Shown: one piece after another, positions 49,534 to 57,644 of the stretch | How positions within the stretch are numbered: the first letter of the stretch is position 1 | Layout: the number at the start of each line of letters is the position of its first letter | Origin: DASUPK01 sp046732465 | Lineage (GTDB): Bacteria; Actinomycetota; Thermoleophilia; Solirubrobacterales; 70-9 | Reading direction: 5' to 3' | Assembly (NCBI GenBank): GCA_046732465.1 | Contig: JBKPND010000011.1 | Span: 14,965 to 78,964 of the forward strand | Length of the DNA stretch: 64,000 nucleotides | The notes under the pieces: model-generated | Databases searched by the model: none | What the model was told of the DNA's origin: nothing | Seen by the model: the letters and a program-made list of their open reading frames with translations, nothing else | Position numbers and translations under genes: made by a program

Positions 49534-50460
49534 ATGTACATGCGCGAGGCGACTCGAGAGTCCGCTGTGAGCGAACCCTGGCGCGAGGCGCTGGGGATCT
49601 TCGACCGGGACCTCGCCGTTCGATCCGCCGCCGATTCGACCAGGCGCGCCTACGCAAACGACGTCGGTCAGCTCGCCGTGTGGGCGAGCGAGATCGGCAA
49701 GGAGCCGGGGACCCTCGGGCATCGTGACCTGCGGCGCTTCGCCGCGCGTCTCTCGGACCAAGGCATCTCGAAGTCGGGAGTGGCCCGCAAGCTGGCGGCG
49801 ATCCGAGCGTTCTACGCGGCCCTCCTGCGCTCCGGGGAGGTGACCGCCAACCCCGCCGACCTGGTTGCCACACCGAAGCGCGACCGCAAGCTGCCCCGAG
49901 TGCTCAGCCGCGAGGAGATGCAGACCCTGCTCGATCGGATCCCCTCCCGGACACCGCTCGAGATGCGCGACCGAGCGATGCTCGAGCTCGCCTACTCCTG
50001 CGGCCTCCGCGCCGAGGAGGTGGTCAATCTGAACACCGACGCTCCGGACTTCGAGGGGGAGCGGCTGCGGGTGGAGGGCAAGGGCGGCAAGACCCGCCTC
50101 GTGCCGATGGGCGAACCGGCGCAGGCGGCGCTCAGCCGCTACCTCGAGCGCGCCCGCGGTGCTCTGGTCGGCCCACAGGGAGACGACGCGCTGCTGGTTT
50201 CGAAGAGCGGCCGCCGCCTGCATCCCTCGGACGTGCGCCGGCGCCTGCAACGCTGGGTCCGTGAGGCGGCCATCGCCGGCGGCGTCTCGCCGCACGCGCT
50301 GCGGCACTCGTTCGCCACCCATCTGCTCGAGGGAGGGGCCGACCTGCGGACGATCCAGGAGCTCCTCGGGCACTCGAGTCTGTCCACGACGCAGGTTTAC
50401 ACCCAGGTTGAGCCCTCCTGGTTGCAAAGCCAGTACGCTCGCAGTCATCCTCGCGCTTGA
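49534..50460 (+). CDS. xerC: Tyrosine recombinase XerC/XerD
   Basis: 308 residues. N-terminal SAM-like core-binding domain 1-110; catalytic residues Arg159, Lys183 or 186, His254, Arg257, His280 and Tyr289 in the usual order ('CGLRAEEVVNL', 'SPHALRHSFATHLLEGG', 'LLGHSSLSTTQVYTQV'). It resolves chromosome dimers at dif. Position between L,D-transpeptidase and whiG-like sigma factor and near dprA is standard for actinobacteria, so it is the housekeeping enzyme; C versus D cannot be told from sequence alone. Confidence 0.9.
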   Translation: MYMREATRESAVSEPWREALGIFDRDLAVRSAADSTRRAYANDVGQLAVWASEIGKEPGTLGHRDLRRFAARLSDQGISKSGVARKLAAIRAFYAALLRSGEVTANPADLVATPKRDRKLPRVLSREEMQTLLDRIPSRTPLEMRDRAMLELAYSCGLRAEEVVNLNTDAPDFEGERLRVEGKGGKTRLVPMGEPAQAALSRYLERARGALVGPQGDDALLVSKSGRRLHPSDVRRRLQRWVREAAIAGGVSPHALRHSFATHLLEGGADLRTIQELLGHSSLSTTQVYTQVEPSWLQSQYARSHPRA

Positions 50461-50492
50461 GGAAAGTCGCCAGGAGTGCAGGTGAAAGGCCT

Positions 50493-51269
50493 ATGGAAGC
50501 GGACGTAAAGGCGTTCGAGCTACGGGAGCTCTGGCGCCGGTACAAGGAGGGGGGTGACGGGAGCGCCCGAGAGCGGCTGGTCGTCGCCTACTCGCCCCTG
50601 GTCAAGTTCGTGGCCGGCCGAACCGGCGCCCGCCTGCCCTCACACGTCGACCAGGCCGACCTGATCTCCTACGGGATGATCGGCCTGATCGAGGCGATGG
50701 AGCGCTTCGAGCCGAGGCGCCAGATCCGCTTCGAGACCTTCGCCATGCAGCGCATCCGCGGCGCGATCATCGACGAGCTCCGCTCCCTGGACTGGGTGCC
50801 GCGGTCGGTTCGCTCGCGGGCGCGCGACATCGAGGAGGCGAACTCGAAGCTCGAGCACGAGCTCGGCCGGGCGCCCACCGACGGCGAGCTCGCCGAGCGC
50901 CTCGGCATGTCCGAGGAGGACCTCCAGGAGGCTCTGCTCCAGATCTCGAACTCCTCGATCCTCGCCCTCGAGGAGCTCTGGATGACCCCGGACTCCTCCG
51001 GCGACCGCGTCTCGCTGCTCGACACGATCGAGGACGAGAGCGCCCCCGATCCCCAGGCGGCGCTCGACACGAGCGAGGTCAAGGACCGGCTGGGCGAGGC
51101 GATCCAGGACCTTCCCGAGCGCGAGACCCTGGTGGTCGCCCTCTACTACTTCGAGAACCTGACGCTGCGAGAGATCGGCGAGGTCCTCGGCGTCACCGAG
51201 TCCCGGGTCTCCCAGCTGCACTCGAAAGCCGTGCTGCGGCTGCGCTCCAAGCTCAAGACGACCGGTTAG
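50493..51269 (+). CDS. whiG: FliA/WhiG-family RNA polymerase sigma factor
   Basis: 258 residues from ATG 50493 (AAAGG just upstream); TTG 50457 lacks a ribosome site. Region 2 ('LVKFVAGRTGARLPSHVDQAD', 'FETFAMQRIRGAIIDELR'), region 3 ('RAPTDGELAERLGMSEEDL') and region 4 ('LTLREIGEVLGVTESRVSQLHS') are intact. In Streptomyces the homologue WhiG switches on sporulation; in motile actinobacteria the same family drives flagellar genes. Which one here is unknown because no target genes are near. Symbol by family only. Confidence 0.85.
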   Translation: MEADVKAFELRELWRRYKEGGDGSARERLVVAYSPLVKFVAGRTGARLPSHVDQADLISYGMIGLIEAMERFEPRRQIRFETFAMQRIRGAIIDELRSLDWVPRSVRSRARDIEEANSKLEHELGRAPTDGELAERLGMSEEDLQEALLQISNSSILALEELWMTPDSSGDRVSLLDTIEDESAPDPQAALDTSEVKDRLGEAIQDLPERETLVVALYYFENLTLREIGEVLGVTESRVSQLHSKAVLRLRSKLKTTG

Positions 51270-51291
51270 AGGCCGCCGCCGGGCCGCTGGC

Positions 51292-51320
51292 TTGGCAACC
51301 CTTTGCCGCCCTTATAGGGT
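51292..51320 (+). promoter_or_regulatory. Promoter of EF-G-like gene (TTGGCA-17-TAGGGT)
   Basis: TTGGCA at 51292-51297, a 17-nt spacer and TAGGGT at 51315-51320 give the clearest complete promoter among the leaderless candidates. The -10 box ends 6 nt before ATG 51327. Confidence 0.55.
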
Positions 51321-51326
51321 GCGGGC

Positions 51327-53414
51327 ATGCCCCACAAGGCCGCCGACCGGATTCGAAACGTCGCGCTGATCGGCCATCGCGGCAGCGGCAAGACCTCCCT
51401 CCACGAGGCGCTTCTGTTCGAGGCTGGAGTCGTCAATCGACTCGGTCGGGTGGAGGACGGCACCACCACCTCGGACTACGAGCCCGACGAGCAGGAGCGG
51501 GAGATGTCGATCGGCGCAACCGTCTCCTCCTTCGATCACGACGGCCGCAAGATCAATCTGATCGACACACCGGGAGAATCGAGCTTCATCGCCGACACGG
51601 TCGCCGCCCTGCGAGTGGCAGACGCCGCGGTGGTCGTCGTCAACGGCGTGATGGGTGTGGAGGTCCACACCGATCGCCTCTGGCAGCGCGCCGATAGCGA
51701 GGGCCTGGCGCGACTGGTCTTCGTCAACATGCTCGACCGCGAGCGGGCTGACTTCTTCCGTGCGCTGGAGTCGCTGCAAAACGTGTTCGGCAACCACGTC
51801 GTCGCCACCGAGATCCCGATCGGCTCCGAGCACGAGATCCGCGGCGTCATCGACCTGATCGACATGAAGGCGTTCGTCGCGCAGGGGGAGGGGCGGGGCG
51901 CCCCCGAACCGCAGGACATCCCTGAGGAGCTCCAGGCGCAGGCCCAGGAGTACCGCGAGAAGCTCATGGACGAGGTGGCGGAGAACTCCGACGAGCTGAT
52001 GGAGCGCTACCTGGAGGGGGAGGAGATCGACCACGACGAGATCGTCACGGTGCTGAAGCGCGGCGTCACCGACGGCAAGATCTTCCCCGTCACCTGCGGC
52101 GTCGCGACCAAGAACCTCGGCACGACCCGCCTGCTGGAGGCTTTGGTCGAGGACCTGCCCTCGCCGGCGATGCGGGGTGCTGTCACCGTTCTGGACGAGG
52201 AGGGCGAGGAAATCGAGATCACTCCCGACGAGGACGGCGAGCTGATCGCCTACGTCTTCAAGACGCTTGCCGACCCCTACGCCGGCCGCCTCAACCTCTT
52301 CCGCGTCTACTCCGGGGTCCTGAAGGGCGACTCGCAGGTCAACAACGTCACCCAGCGGGCGAAGGAGCGGATCGGCCAGATCCTGATCCCGCGCGGCAAG
52401 GAGCACGAGCAGACCGATGAACTCGGGGCCGGGGACATCGGCGCCGTCGCAAAGCTCAAGGAGACCCGCGCCGGCGATGTGCTGATGGACAAGGACAGAA
52501 GGATCTCGGTCCCGCCGCTCGATCTACCGGCGCCGGTCATGGCGTTCGCCTTCGAGCCGAAGACCAAGGGCGACGAGGACAAGGCCGCGAGCGCGATCCG
52601 CCGGCTCGAGGAGGAGGACCCGACTCTCGACGTCCACCGCGACCAGCAGACGGGCGAGCAGATCATCGCCGGGCTCACCCAGATCCACGTCGAGGTGATC
52701 ACCGACCGGATGAAAGACCGCTTCGGCGCCGAGATCGAGCTGCACCCGCCGCGGGTGCCATACCTGGAGGCGATTCGCAAGTCCGCCAAGGCTCATGGCC
52801 GGTACAAGAAACAGACCGGCGGCCGCGGCCAGTTCGGCGACTGCCACATCGAGATCGCGCCGGGCGAGGCCGGAAGCGGCTTCGAATTCGTCGACGAGAT
52901 CAAGGGCGGCGCCATCCCCAAGGGCTTCATCCCGGCCGTCGAGAAGGGGATCGCCGAGGCGATGCAGCACGGGACCCTCGCCGGCTATCCCGTTAAGGAC
53001 CTCCAGGTGCGCCTCTACGACGGGCAGTACCACCGGGTGGACTCCTCGGAGAACGCCTTCAAGGTCGCCGGGTCGATGGCCTTCAAGGACGCGATGGAGC
53101 AGGCCGACCCGGTGCTGCTCGAGCCGATCATGCTGCTCACGGTGAGCGTTCCCGAGGACGTGGTCGGCGACGTGGTCGGCGACCTCAACTCCCGCCGCGG
53201 GCGCCCACTGGGCATGGAGGCGAAGGGATCGGCGACCGAGATCAAGGCCGAGGTGCCGATGGCCGAGGTGCTCGATTACGCGCGCGACCTGCGCCAGATC
53301 ACCGGCGGCCGCGGCGACTACACCATGGAGTTCGCCCGGCACGAGGAGATCCCGTCCCATCTGGCCCAGAAGGTGATCTCCGAGGCCCGCTCGGAGGAGG
53401 AAGTCCGGGCCTGA
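51327..53414 (+). CDS. Elongation factor G-like protein (EF-G-2 type)
   Basis: 695 residues with all five EF-G domains. G1 is 'GHRGSGKTSL'. The switch II box is 'DTPGESSF', with Glu in place of the catalytic His of DTPGH, and G4 is 'NMLD' in place of NKxD. The beginning 'RNVALIGHRGSGKTSL' and 'RLGRVEDGTTTSDYEPDEQ' match the EF-G-2/EF-G-like branch rather than canonical FusA. Such proteins do not replace FusA in standard translation, and their role is not settled. First of a tight trio with rnhA and an aldo/keto reductase. Confidence 0.9.
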   Translation: MPHKAADRIRNVALIGHRGSGKTSLHEALLFEAGVVNRLGRVEDGTTTSDYEPDEQEREMSIGATVSSFDHDGRKINLIDTPGESSFIADTVAALRVADAAVVVVNGVMGVEVHTDRLWQRADSEGLARLVFVNMLDRERADFFRALESLQNVFGNHVVATEIPIGSEHEIRGVIDLIDMKAFVAQGEGRGAPEPQDIPEELQAQAQEYREKLMDEVAENSDELMERYLEGEEIDHDEIVTVLKRGVTDGKIFPVTCGVATKNLGTTRLLEALVEDLPSPAMRGAVTVLDEEGEEIEITPDEDGELIAYVFKTLADPYAGRLNLFRVYSGVLKGDSQVNNVTQRAKERIGQILIPRGKEHEQTDELGAGDIGAVAKLKETRAGDVLMDKDRRISVPPLDLPAPVMAFAFEPKTKGDEDKAASAIRRLEEEDPTLDVHRDQQTGEQIIAGLTQIHVEVITDRMKDRFGAEIELHPPRVPYLEAIRKSAKAHGRYKKQTGGRGQFGDCHIEIAPGEAGSGFEFVDEIKGGAIPKGFIPAVEKGIAEAMQHGTLAGYPVKDLQVRLYDGQYHRVDSSENAFKVAGSMAFKDAMEQADPVLLEPIMLLTVSVPEDVVGDVVGDLNSRRGRPLGMEAKGSATEIKAEVPMAEVLDYARDLRQITGGRGDYTMEFARHEEIPSHLAQKVISEARSEEEVRA

Positions 53415-53812
53415 AGCTCGTGGTGAACGTGGACGGCGGATCCCGGGGGAACCCGGGGCCCGCAGCGATCGCCGCCGTCGTCACCGATCCCTCCGGCAAT
53501 GACCTCGCGGAGCGCGCCGAGACGATCGGCGAAGCGACCAACAACGTGGCCGAGTACCGGGCGCTCCTGCTCGGGATCGAGCTGGCGAAGCAGCTCGACG
53601 CCGACGAGGTCGAGTTCGTCGGGGACTCGAAGCTGATCGTCGAGCAGGTGAAGGGGAACTGGAAGGTCAAGCAGGATCATCTGCGGCCGCTGCACACTCG
53701 GGTGAGGGACGCCCTCCGCGATCTGCCCAGCTGGTCGATTCGGCACGTGAAACGCGGGGAGAATGAGCGAGCAGACCAGTTGCTGAACGATGCGCTGGAC
53801 GCCGCGGGATGA
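53411..53812 (+). CDS. rnhA: RNase HI-like protein, probably starting at CTG
   Basis: 133 residues if read from CTG 53411 (CTGA overlap with the EF-G-like stop); then the protein begins 'KLVVNVDGGSRGNPGPAA', the standard family start. GGAGGAGGAA lies 8 nt before the CTG, while the first ordinary start, GTG 53420, is 17 nt away. Catalytic Asp (VDGG), Glu ('NNVAEYRAL'), Asp ('GDSKLIV') and last Asp ('ERADQLLND') are all present. Single-domain RNase HI that degrades RNA in RNA-DNA hybrids. Overlaps the next gene by 4 nt. Confidence 0.88.
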   Translation: MKLVVNVDGGSRGNPGPAAIAAVVTDPSGNDLAERAETIGEATNNVAEYRALLLGIELAKQLDADEVEFVGDSKLIVEQVKGNWKVKQDHLRPLHTRVRDALRDLPSWSIRHVKRGENERADQLLNDALDAAG

Positions 53813-54669
53813 CCACCCTCACCGACGAGAACACCGGCACCATCACGATCGGGGAGCACCCCGTCCGCCGGCTCGGCTTCGGGGCCATGCGGATCACCGG
53901 CCCGGGGATCTGGGGCCCGCCGGCCGACCACGACGGGGCGATCGCCGTCCTTCGGCGCGCCGTGGAGCTCGGGGTCAATCTGATCGACACCGCCGACTCC
54001 TACGGGCCGCACGTCAGCGAGGAGCTGATCGCGGAGGCCCTCTATCCCTATCCGGACGACCTGTTGATCGCCACCAAGGGGGGCCTGATTCGCACCGGCC
54101 CGGGGCGCTGGCCCCGCGACGGGCGACCCGAGCATCTGCGTGAGGCTTGCGAGGGCTCGCTCCGCCGCCTGCGCCTGGAGGCGATCGATCTCTACCAGCA
54201 CCACAGCCCCGACAAGAAGGTGCCCTATGAGCACTCGATCGTGGCGCTCAAGGAGCTCCAGGACGAGGGCAAGATCCGCCATATCGGCGTCTCCAATGTC
54301 TCTGTGGAGCAGCTCGAGACCGCGCGCGAAATCGTCGAGGTGGTCTCCGTGCAGAACCGCTTCAATCTCACCGACCGCTCTTCACAGGACGTGCTCCAGC
54401 GCTGCGAGGAGCTCGGGATCGCCTTCTTTCCCTGGGCGCCGATCGCGGCGGGAGAACTCGCCGAGCCCGGCGGCCCCGTCGATCGGATCGAGCATGCGCA
54501 CGATGCCTCACCGGGGCAGGTGGCCCTCGCCTGGCTGCTGGCGCGCTCCGCCGTCATGGCGCCGATCCCTGGGACCTCCTCCGTCGAGCATCTCGAGGAG
54601 AACCTTGCCGCGGCCGACCTTCAGCTCAGCGAGGACGAGCTCGCCGCGCTCGAGGGCGCCGCGGACTAG
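53809..54669 (+). CDS. Aldo/keto reductase
   Basis: 286 residues, TIM barrel NADPH-dependent reductase. Asp-Tyr-Lys-His tetrad: 'LIDTADSYG', 'LIATKGG' and 'IDLYQHH'. 'HIGVSNVSVEQL' and C-terminal 'PIPGTSSVEHLEEN' bind the cofactor. Substrate unknown. ATG overlaps the rnhA stop (ATGA). A strong hairpin follows. Confidence 0.92.
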   Translation: MTTLTDENTGTITIGEHPVRRLGFGAMRITGPGIWGPPADHDGAIAVLRRAVELGVNLIDTADSYGPHVSEELIAEALYPYPDDLLIATKGGLIRTGPGRWPRDGRPEHLREACEGSLRRLRLEAIDLYQHHSPDKKVPYEHSIVALKELQDEGKIRHIGVSNVSVEQLETAREIVEVVSVQNRFNLTDRSSQDVLQRCEELGIAFFPWAPIAAGELAEPGGPVDRIEHAHDASPGQVALAWLLARSAVMAPIPGTSSVEHLEENLAAADLQLSEDELAALEGAAD

Positions 54670-54676
54670 AAAGAGA

Positions 54677-54706
54677 AAGGCCGGGCCCCTGGGGGAGCCC
54701 GGCCTT
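54677..54706 (+). terminator. Strong hairpin terminator after aldo/keto reductase
   Basis: AAGGCCGGGC (54677-54686) pairs perfectly with GCCCGGCCTT (54697-54706) across a 10-nt loop. The end TT is followed by CACTCG, so the T tail is short. It may also serve the convergent protease gene. Confidence 0.65.
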
Positions 54707-54738
54707 CACTCGACCTCTACCGATTCAGATCCCGGTTG

Positions 54739-55596
54739 CTACAGGCCCAGCCCCTTCAGGCTGACCCCCTTGAGGACCGCCTGCACGATGTTCGGGCTGA
54801 ACGGCTCGGTGCCGGCCACCAGGTTGACGCCGGCGAACCCCGAAGCGTTCGCATGCATGTAGTCGAGCTCCATGCCCAGGTTGCCGACCCCGTTCGCGCC
54901 GACGAGTGGTGCGAGCTGAACCGTGCTGAGCACGCCGATCGCTTCGCCGGTCGCGTTCATGAACCCGCTACCGGAGTCACCCGGAATCCCGGGTGTGAGC
55001 GTGTAGACGTCGTGGCTCCACCCGCTGGCGGTGGCCTGAACCACCAGTCCGGTCTTCGGGCTGAGCGCCGTGACGCCGCCGCGCAGCTCCGAGTTGCCGT
55101 AGGTGTAGACCTGGGAGCCGGTACCGCCCCAGGCACCGACGCCGGTCGGTCCGCCGAGTGCCGGAACGGAGGGATTCACCTTCGCGACGTCGGCCGGATC
55201 GAGCTTGATCAGGGCGAGGTCGTTGAAGGCGCAGGTGTCAGCGTCGGTCTCACTCTTGGACTGCATGGTGAGCCAGCTGTTGTAGACGAGGGTTCCCGGA
55301 TGGTCCGCTCCAGTCACCTCGACCGGCGTGCCGATCGGCAGGGAGCCTGAGTCGCAGCCGTTCGTGTCGGTGGCCGCGCCGGTACCCGAGCAGTGGGCCG
55401 CCTGGCCCAGATAGACATTGGAGGCGTCCTGATAGACGAAGTTCGCGGTGCACTGCGCGCCGTTCGTGAAGACCTGGACACCGGGGTGGACGGTCGCCTG
55501 GTCGGCCGGAGCCCACGCCGAAGCGGCCGAAGGTGCGATGAGAAGGACCGAGATCGCGACTGCCCCAAGCAGTGCGGTCAGAGCCTTGCGGTGCAT
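54739..55596 (-). CDS. Secreted trypsin-like serine protease
   Basis: 285 residues, ATG with AGGAAGGGG upstream. Signal peptide 'LLGAVAISVLLIAPSAASA' ends near residue 27. Triad His68 ('GQAAHCSG'), Asp126 ('FNDLALIKL') and Ser208 ('GIPGDSGSG') with Cys49/Cys69 placed for the usual His-loop disulfide. No pro-region or transmembrane anchor is obvious, so it is probably released. Target unknown. Confidence 0.88.
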   Translation of the reverse strand: MHRKALTALLGAVAISVLLIAPSAASAWAPADQATVHPGVQVFTNGAQCTANFVYQDASNVYLGQAAHCSGTGAATDTNGCDSGSLPIGTPVEVTGADHPGTLVYNSWLTMQSKSETDADTCAFNDLALIKLDPADVAKVNPSVPALGGPTGVGAWGGTGSQVYTYGNSELRGGVTALSPKTGLVVQATASGWSHDVYTLTPGIPGDSGSGFMNATGEAIGVLSTVQLAPLVGANGVGNLGMELDYMHANASGFAGVNLVAGTEPFSPNIVQAVLKGVSLKGLGL

Positions 55597-55701
55597 TGCG
55601 TGAATCCCCTTCCTGTAGTTACCCCAAGCCGGACGACCTTACCTAAAAATAAGTGGGTCACGCGCCGGTTGGCCCGCGCCTGGACTCCGGGTGCCCGCGC
55701 C

Positions 55702-55707
55702 TATACT
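55702..55707 (+). promoter_or_regulatory. Putative -10 box (TATACT) of tRNA-Gly
   Basis: TATACT lies 12 nt before the first tRNA base; TGGACT at 55681 is a weak -35 candidate with short spacing. Confidence 0.5.
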
Positions 55708-55719
55708 TCGTCGCCTCGC

Positions 55720-55793
55720 GCGGCTGTAGCTCAGTTGGCTAGAGCGTCTGCTTGCCATGCAGAAGGTCGTGGGTTCGAATCCCATCAGCCGCT
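55720..55793 (+). tRNA. tRNA-Gly (anticodon GCC)
   Basis: 74 nt. The acceptor GCGGCTG pairs with CAGCCGC. D arm GCTC/GAGC, anticodon stem TCTGC/GCAGA with loop TTGCCAT, T arm GTGGG-TTCGAAT-CCCAT. CCA is not encoded. The 3' part, 55751-55794, recurs perfectly at 57529-57572. Followed by a strong terminator. Confidence 0.97.
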
Positions 55794-55794
55794 C
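55751..55794 (+). repeat. 44-nt direct repeat, copy 1 (in tRNA-Gly)
   Basis: Anticodon loop to 3' end of tRNA-Gly, identical to 57529-57572. This is the part of tRNA genes that integrases use as attachment site. Confidence 0.9.
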
Positions 55795-55803
55795 CTGCGA
55801 AAG

Positions 55804-55823
55804 CCCCGCTCCGGCGGGGTTTT
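55804..55823 (+). terminator. Intrinsic terminator of tRNA-Gly
   Basis: CCCCGC (55804-55809), loop TCCG, GCGGGG (55814-55819) and TTTT. Confidence 0.75.
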
Positions 55824-55968
55824 CGTTTGCCCGGCTTGGGCCGCCGGGAGAGTGGACCCGCGAGATACTGCGTGGGCGATGTCGGAGGAGAACGTCCTCT
55901 TTCTTGAACCCGCCCGTTCGGAGTGCTAGACCACGAACGACCAGGGACTTGGGTCGAGAGGAGCCGCC

Positions 55969-57363
55969 ATGAAGCGGACGCCGCTCATAATCACGACGCT
56001 CGTGGCGACGGCCGCCGCCTTGCTCGGAGCGGTCGCGCCGGCCGCCGCCCAGAGTGTCCAGCTCGTGCCATTCGGCGGCCAGACGTTCAGCCTCCCCAAA
56101 TACGTGACCGGTGCTCCGGGGGACCCCAGCCGGGTATTCGTGGTCGAGAGGGACGGGACGATTCGCCTGGTCAAGGACGGCGTCACCCGGGCTACCCCCT
56201 TCCTGGATATCAGCGGCGACGTCTGCTCCTACTTCGACTGCGGGCAAGAGTCGGGGCTCGCCTCGATGGCGCTCGCCCCTGACTACGCAGCGAGCGGGCT
56301 GTTCTACGTCTTCTACGCGCGGGACTCGGCGGTCTCCACCGAGCAGCACTACCTGCGGATCGAGGAGTTCCGTCGTTCGGCCGCCAACCCCGATGTCGCC
56401 GATCCCGCCAGCCGGCGGATCGTGCTCGAGATTCCGCACCTCGAGTCGGTGTTCCACAACGGGGGTCAGCTGCAGTTCGGACCAGACGGCCTCCTCTACA
56501 TCTCCGTCGGCGACGGCGGAACGGGTGGAGGCAACGGCCAATCCACGGGGACGCTGCTCGGCAAGCTGCTGCGGATCAACCCCGCCGGGACGCTGCCCGG
56601 GCAGTACTCGATCCCCGCCGATAATCCGTTCGCGGGGGCCACGCCCGGGGCCGACGAGATCTACTCCTACGGCCTGCGCAACCCGTATCGGTTCTCCTTC
56701 GATCGCCTCACGGGCGACCTGACAATCGGGGACGTCGGTCAGGCGAGCTGGGAGGAGATCGACTTCGTGCCGAGCCGCGCGGGGAGCGGTGCCAACTTCG
56801 GCTGGAACTGCTTCGAGGGCAGCCAGCCCTACGCGGGCGCGCCGCCTTCCTGCACACCGCCACCGGCAAACCACACACCGCCGGTGCTCGAGTACCCGAA
56901 CCCCGGGACCGGGGCCGCAGTGATCGGCGGCTACGTGATCCGCGACGGAGCGCTGCCCTCGCTGCTCGGACGCTACATCTACGCCGACACCTACGACGTC
57001 TTCGGCGGTGAGCTGCGGACGGCGCAGCTCTCCGCGGGCGGCTCGAGCGGGGACGCGGGCCTCGGCGTCAGCGCCACCACCGTCGTCTCCTTCGGCGAGG
57101 ACGCCTGCGCTCACATCTACGTGGCGGCGTTCGGGGGAGCCGTCTACAGGCTGGAGCCGACCAGCGGCCCGTTCCCCTGCATTCCACAGAAACCGCCACC
57201 GCCCCCGCCGCTCGCGCCCCCCGCCGCTCCCGCGAGCGAGTTCAACCAGAAGGCCGCAATCAAGAAGTGCAAGAAGAAACACCCGAAGGGCACAAAGCGC
57301 AAGAGGTGCATCAAGAAGGCCAAGAAGCGGGGGAAGGCCGAAGCCGCCGGGCTGCGGGAGTAG
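55969..57363 (+). CDS. Secreted PQQ-type sugar (glucose/sorbosone) dehydrogenase
   Basis: 464 residues. Signal peptide ends near residue 27 ('ATAAALLGAVAPAAA'). Six-bladed propeller of the GSDH family: catalytic His in 'FHNGGQLQFGPDGLLYISVGDGG', 'GNGQSTGTLLGKLLRI', 'YGLRNPYRFSFD' and 'GANFGWNCFEG'. Family enzymes oxidise aldoses outside the cell with PQQ; no pqq gene is nearby. After a Pro-rich linker (about 405-425) comes a Lys/Cys-rich tail (last 40 residues, with 'KKCKKKHPKGTKRKRCIKK') of a type found on other secreted Solirubrobacterales proteins; perhaps a wall-binding or sorting tail. Lies between the two tRNA-Gly repeats. Confidence 0.88.
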   Translation: MKRTPLIITTLVATAAALLGAVAPAAAQSVQLVPFGGQTFSLPKYVTGAPGDPSRVFVVERDGTIRLVKDGVTRATPFLDISGDVCSYFDCGQESGLASMALAPDYAASGLFYVFYARDSAVSTEQHYLRIEEFRRSAANPDVADPASRRIVLEIPHLESVFHNGGQLQFGPDGLLYISVGDGGTGGGNGQSTGTLLGKLLRINPAGTLPGQYSIPADNPFAGATPGADEIYSYGLRNPYRFSFDRLTGDLTIGDVGQASWEEIDFVPSRAGSGANFGWNCFEGSQPYAGAPPSCTPPPANHTPPVLEYPNPGTGAAVIGGYVIRDGALPSLLGRYIYADTYDVFGGELRTAQLSAGGSSGDAGLGVSATTVVSFGEDACAHIYVAAFGGAVYRLEPTSGPFPCIPQKPPPPPPLAPPAAPASEFNQKAAIKKCKKKHPKGTKRKRCIKKAKKRGKAEAAGLRE

Positions 57364-57499
57364 GCGCCTCAGTACTGCTTTGGACGAAAAGCGGCGGTTT
57401 GCATGGAAAGGGGATGGAAGGGACGTACGGCAGCAGCGGGCAGCAGACGGCAGGCGCGAAGGTTGCATCCCTGCCTGATCGGGCCTGATCGGCGGCCAA

Positions 57500-57572
57500 C
57501 GGCTGTAGGTGGCAGCAGCGCGGAACCACTTGCCATGCAGAAGGTCGTGGGTTCGAATCCCATCAGCCGCTC
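57500..57572 (+). pseudogene. Partial tRNA-Gly copy (att-like remnant)
   Basis: 57529-57572 is identical to the last 44 nt of tRNA-Gly. Upstream, only CGGCTGTAG (57500-57508) matches the tRNA start, at about the right distance, while the D arm and 5' anticodon stem are unrelated. It cannot fold as a tRNA. Either the distal attachment site of an integrated element or a degraded duplicate. Perfect identity suggests a recent event or selection. Confidence 0.8.
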
Positions 57573-57588
57573 TGCCTCGATCCAGGAC

Positions 57589-57620
57589 CCCCGCGAACAG
57601 GCAGGATGCCTCGCGGGGTT
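57589..57620 (+). terminator. Hairpin after the partial tRNA copy
   Basis: CCCCGCGA (57589-57596) pairs with TCGCGGGG (57611-57618), followed by TTCTCCTCT. Its place relative to the tRNA 3' end mirrors the terminator after the intact tRNA, as expected if an insertion displaced the original tRNA end and terminator. Confidence 0.55.
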
Positions 57621-57632
57621 CTCCTCTCTCGC

Positions 57633-57638
57633 TAGCTT
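57633..57638 (+). promoter_or_regulatory. Putative -10 box (TAGCTT) of lipoprotein gene
   Basis: TAGCTT ends 6 nt before GTG 57645. Confidence 0.35.
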
Positions 57639-57644
57639 GATCCC

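Noticed and set aside
49534..50460. Xer recombinase as integrase of the tRNA-Gly element
   Set aside because: It is 5 kb outside the repeats and in the conserved housekeeping position beside the sigma factor.
55757..55972. Open frames beginning MQKVVGSNPISR at 55757, and a related peptide inside 57403-57795
   Set aside because: They translate the tRNA-Gly 3' half; such peptides are well-known false proteins. Only the DNA repeat is meaningful.
55639..57468. 609-codon minus-strand frame covering the sugar dehydrogenase and tRNA-Gly
   Set aside because: Antisense shadow of a signal-peptide-bearing propeller protein; it also reads through a tRNA gene.
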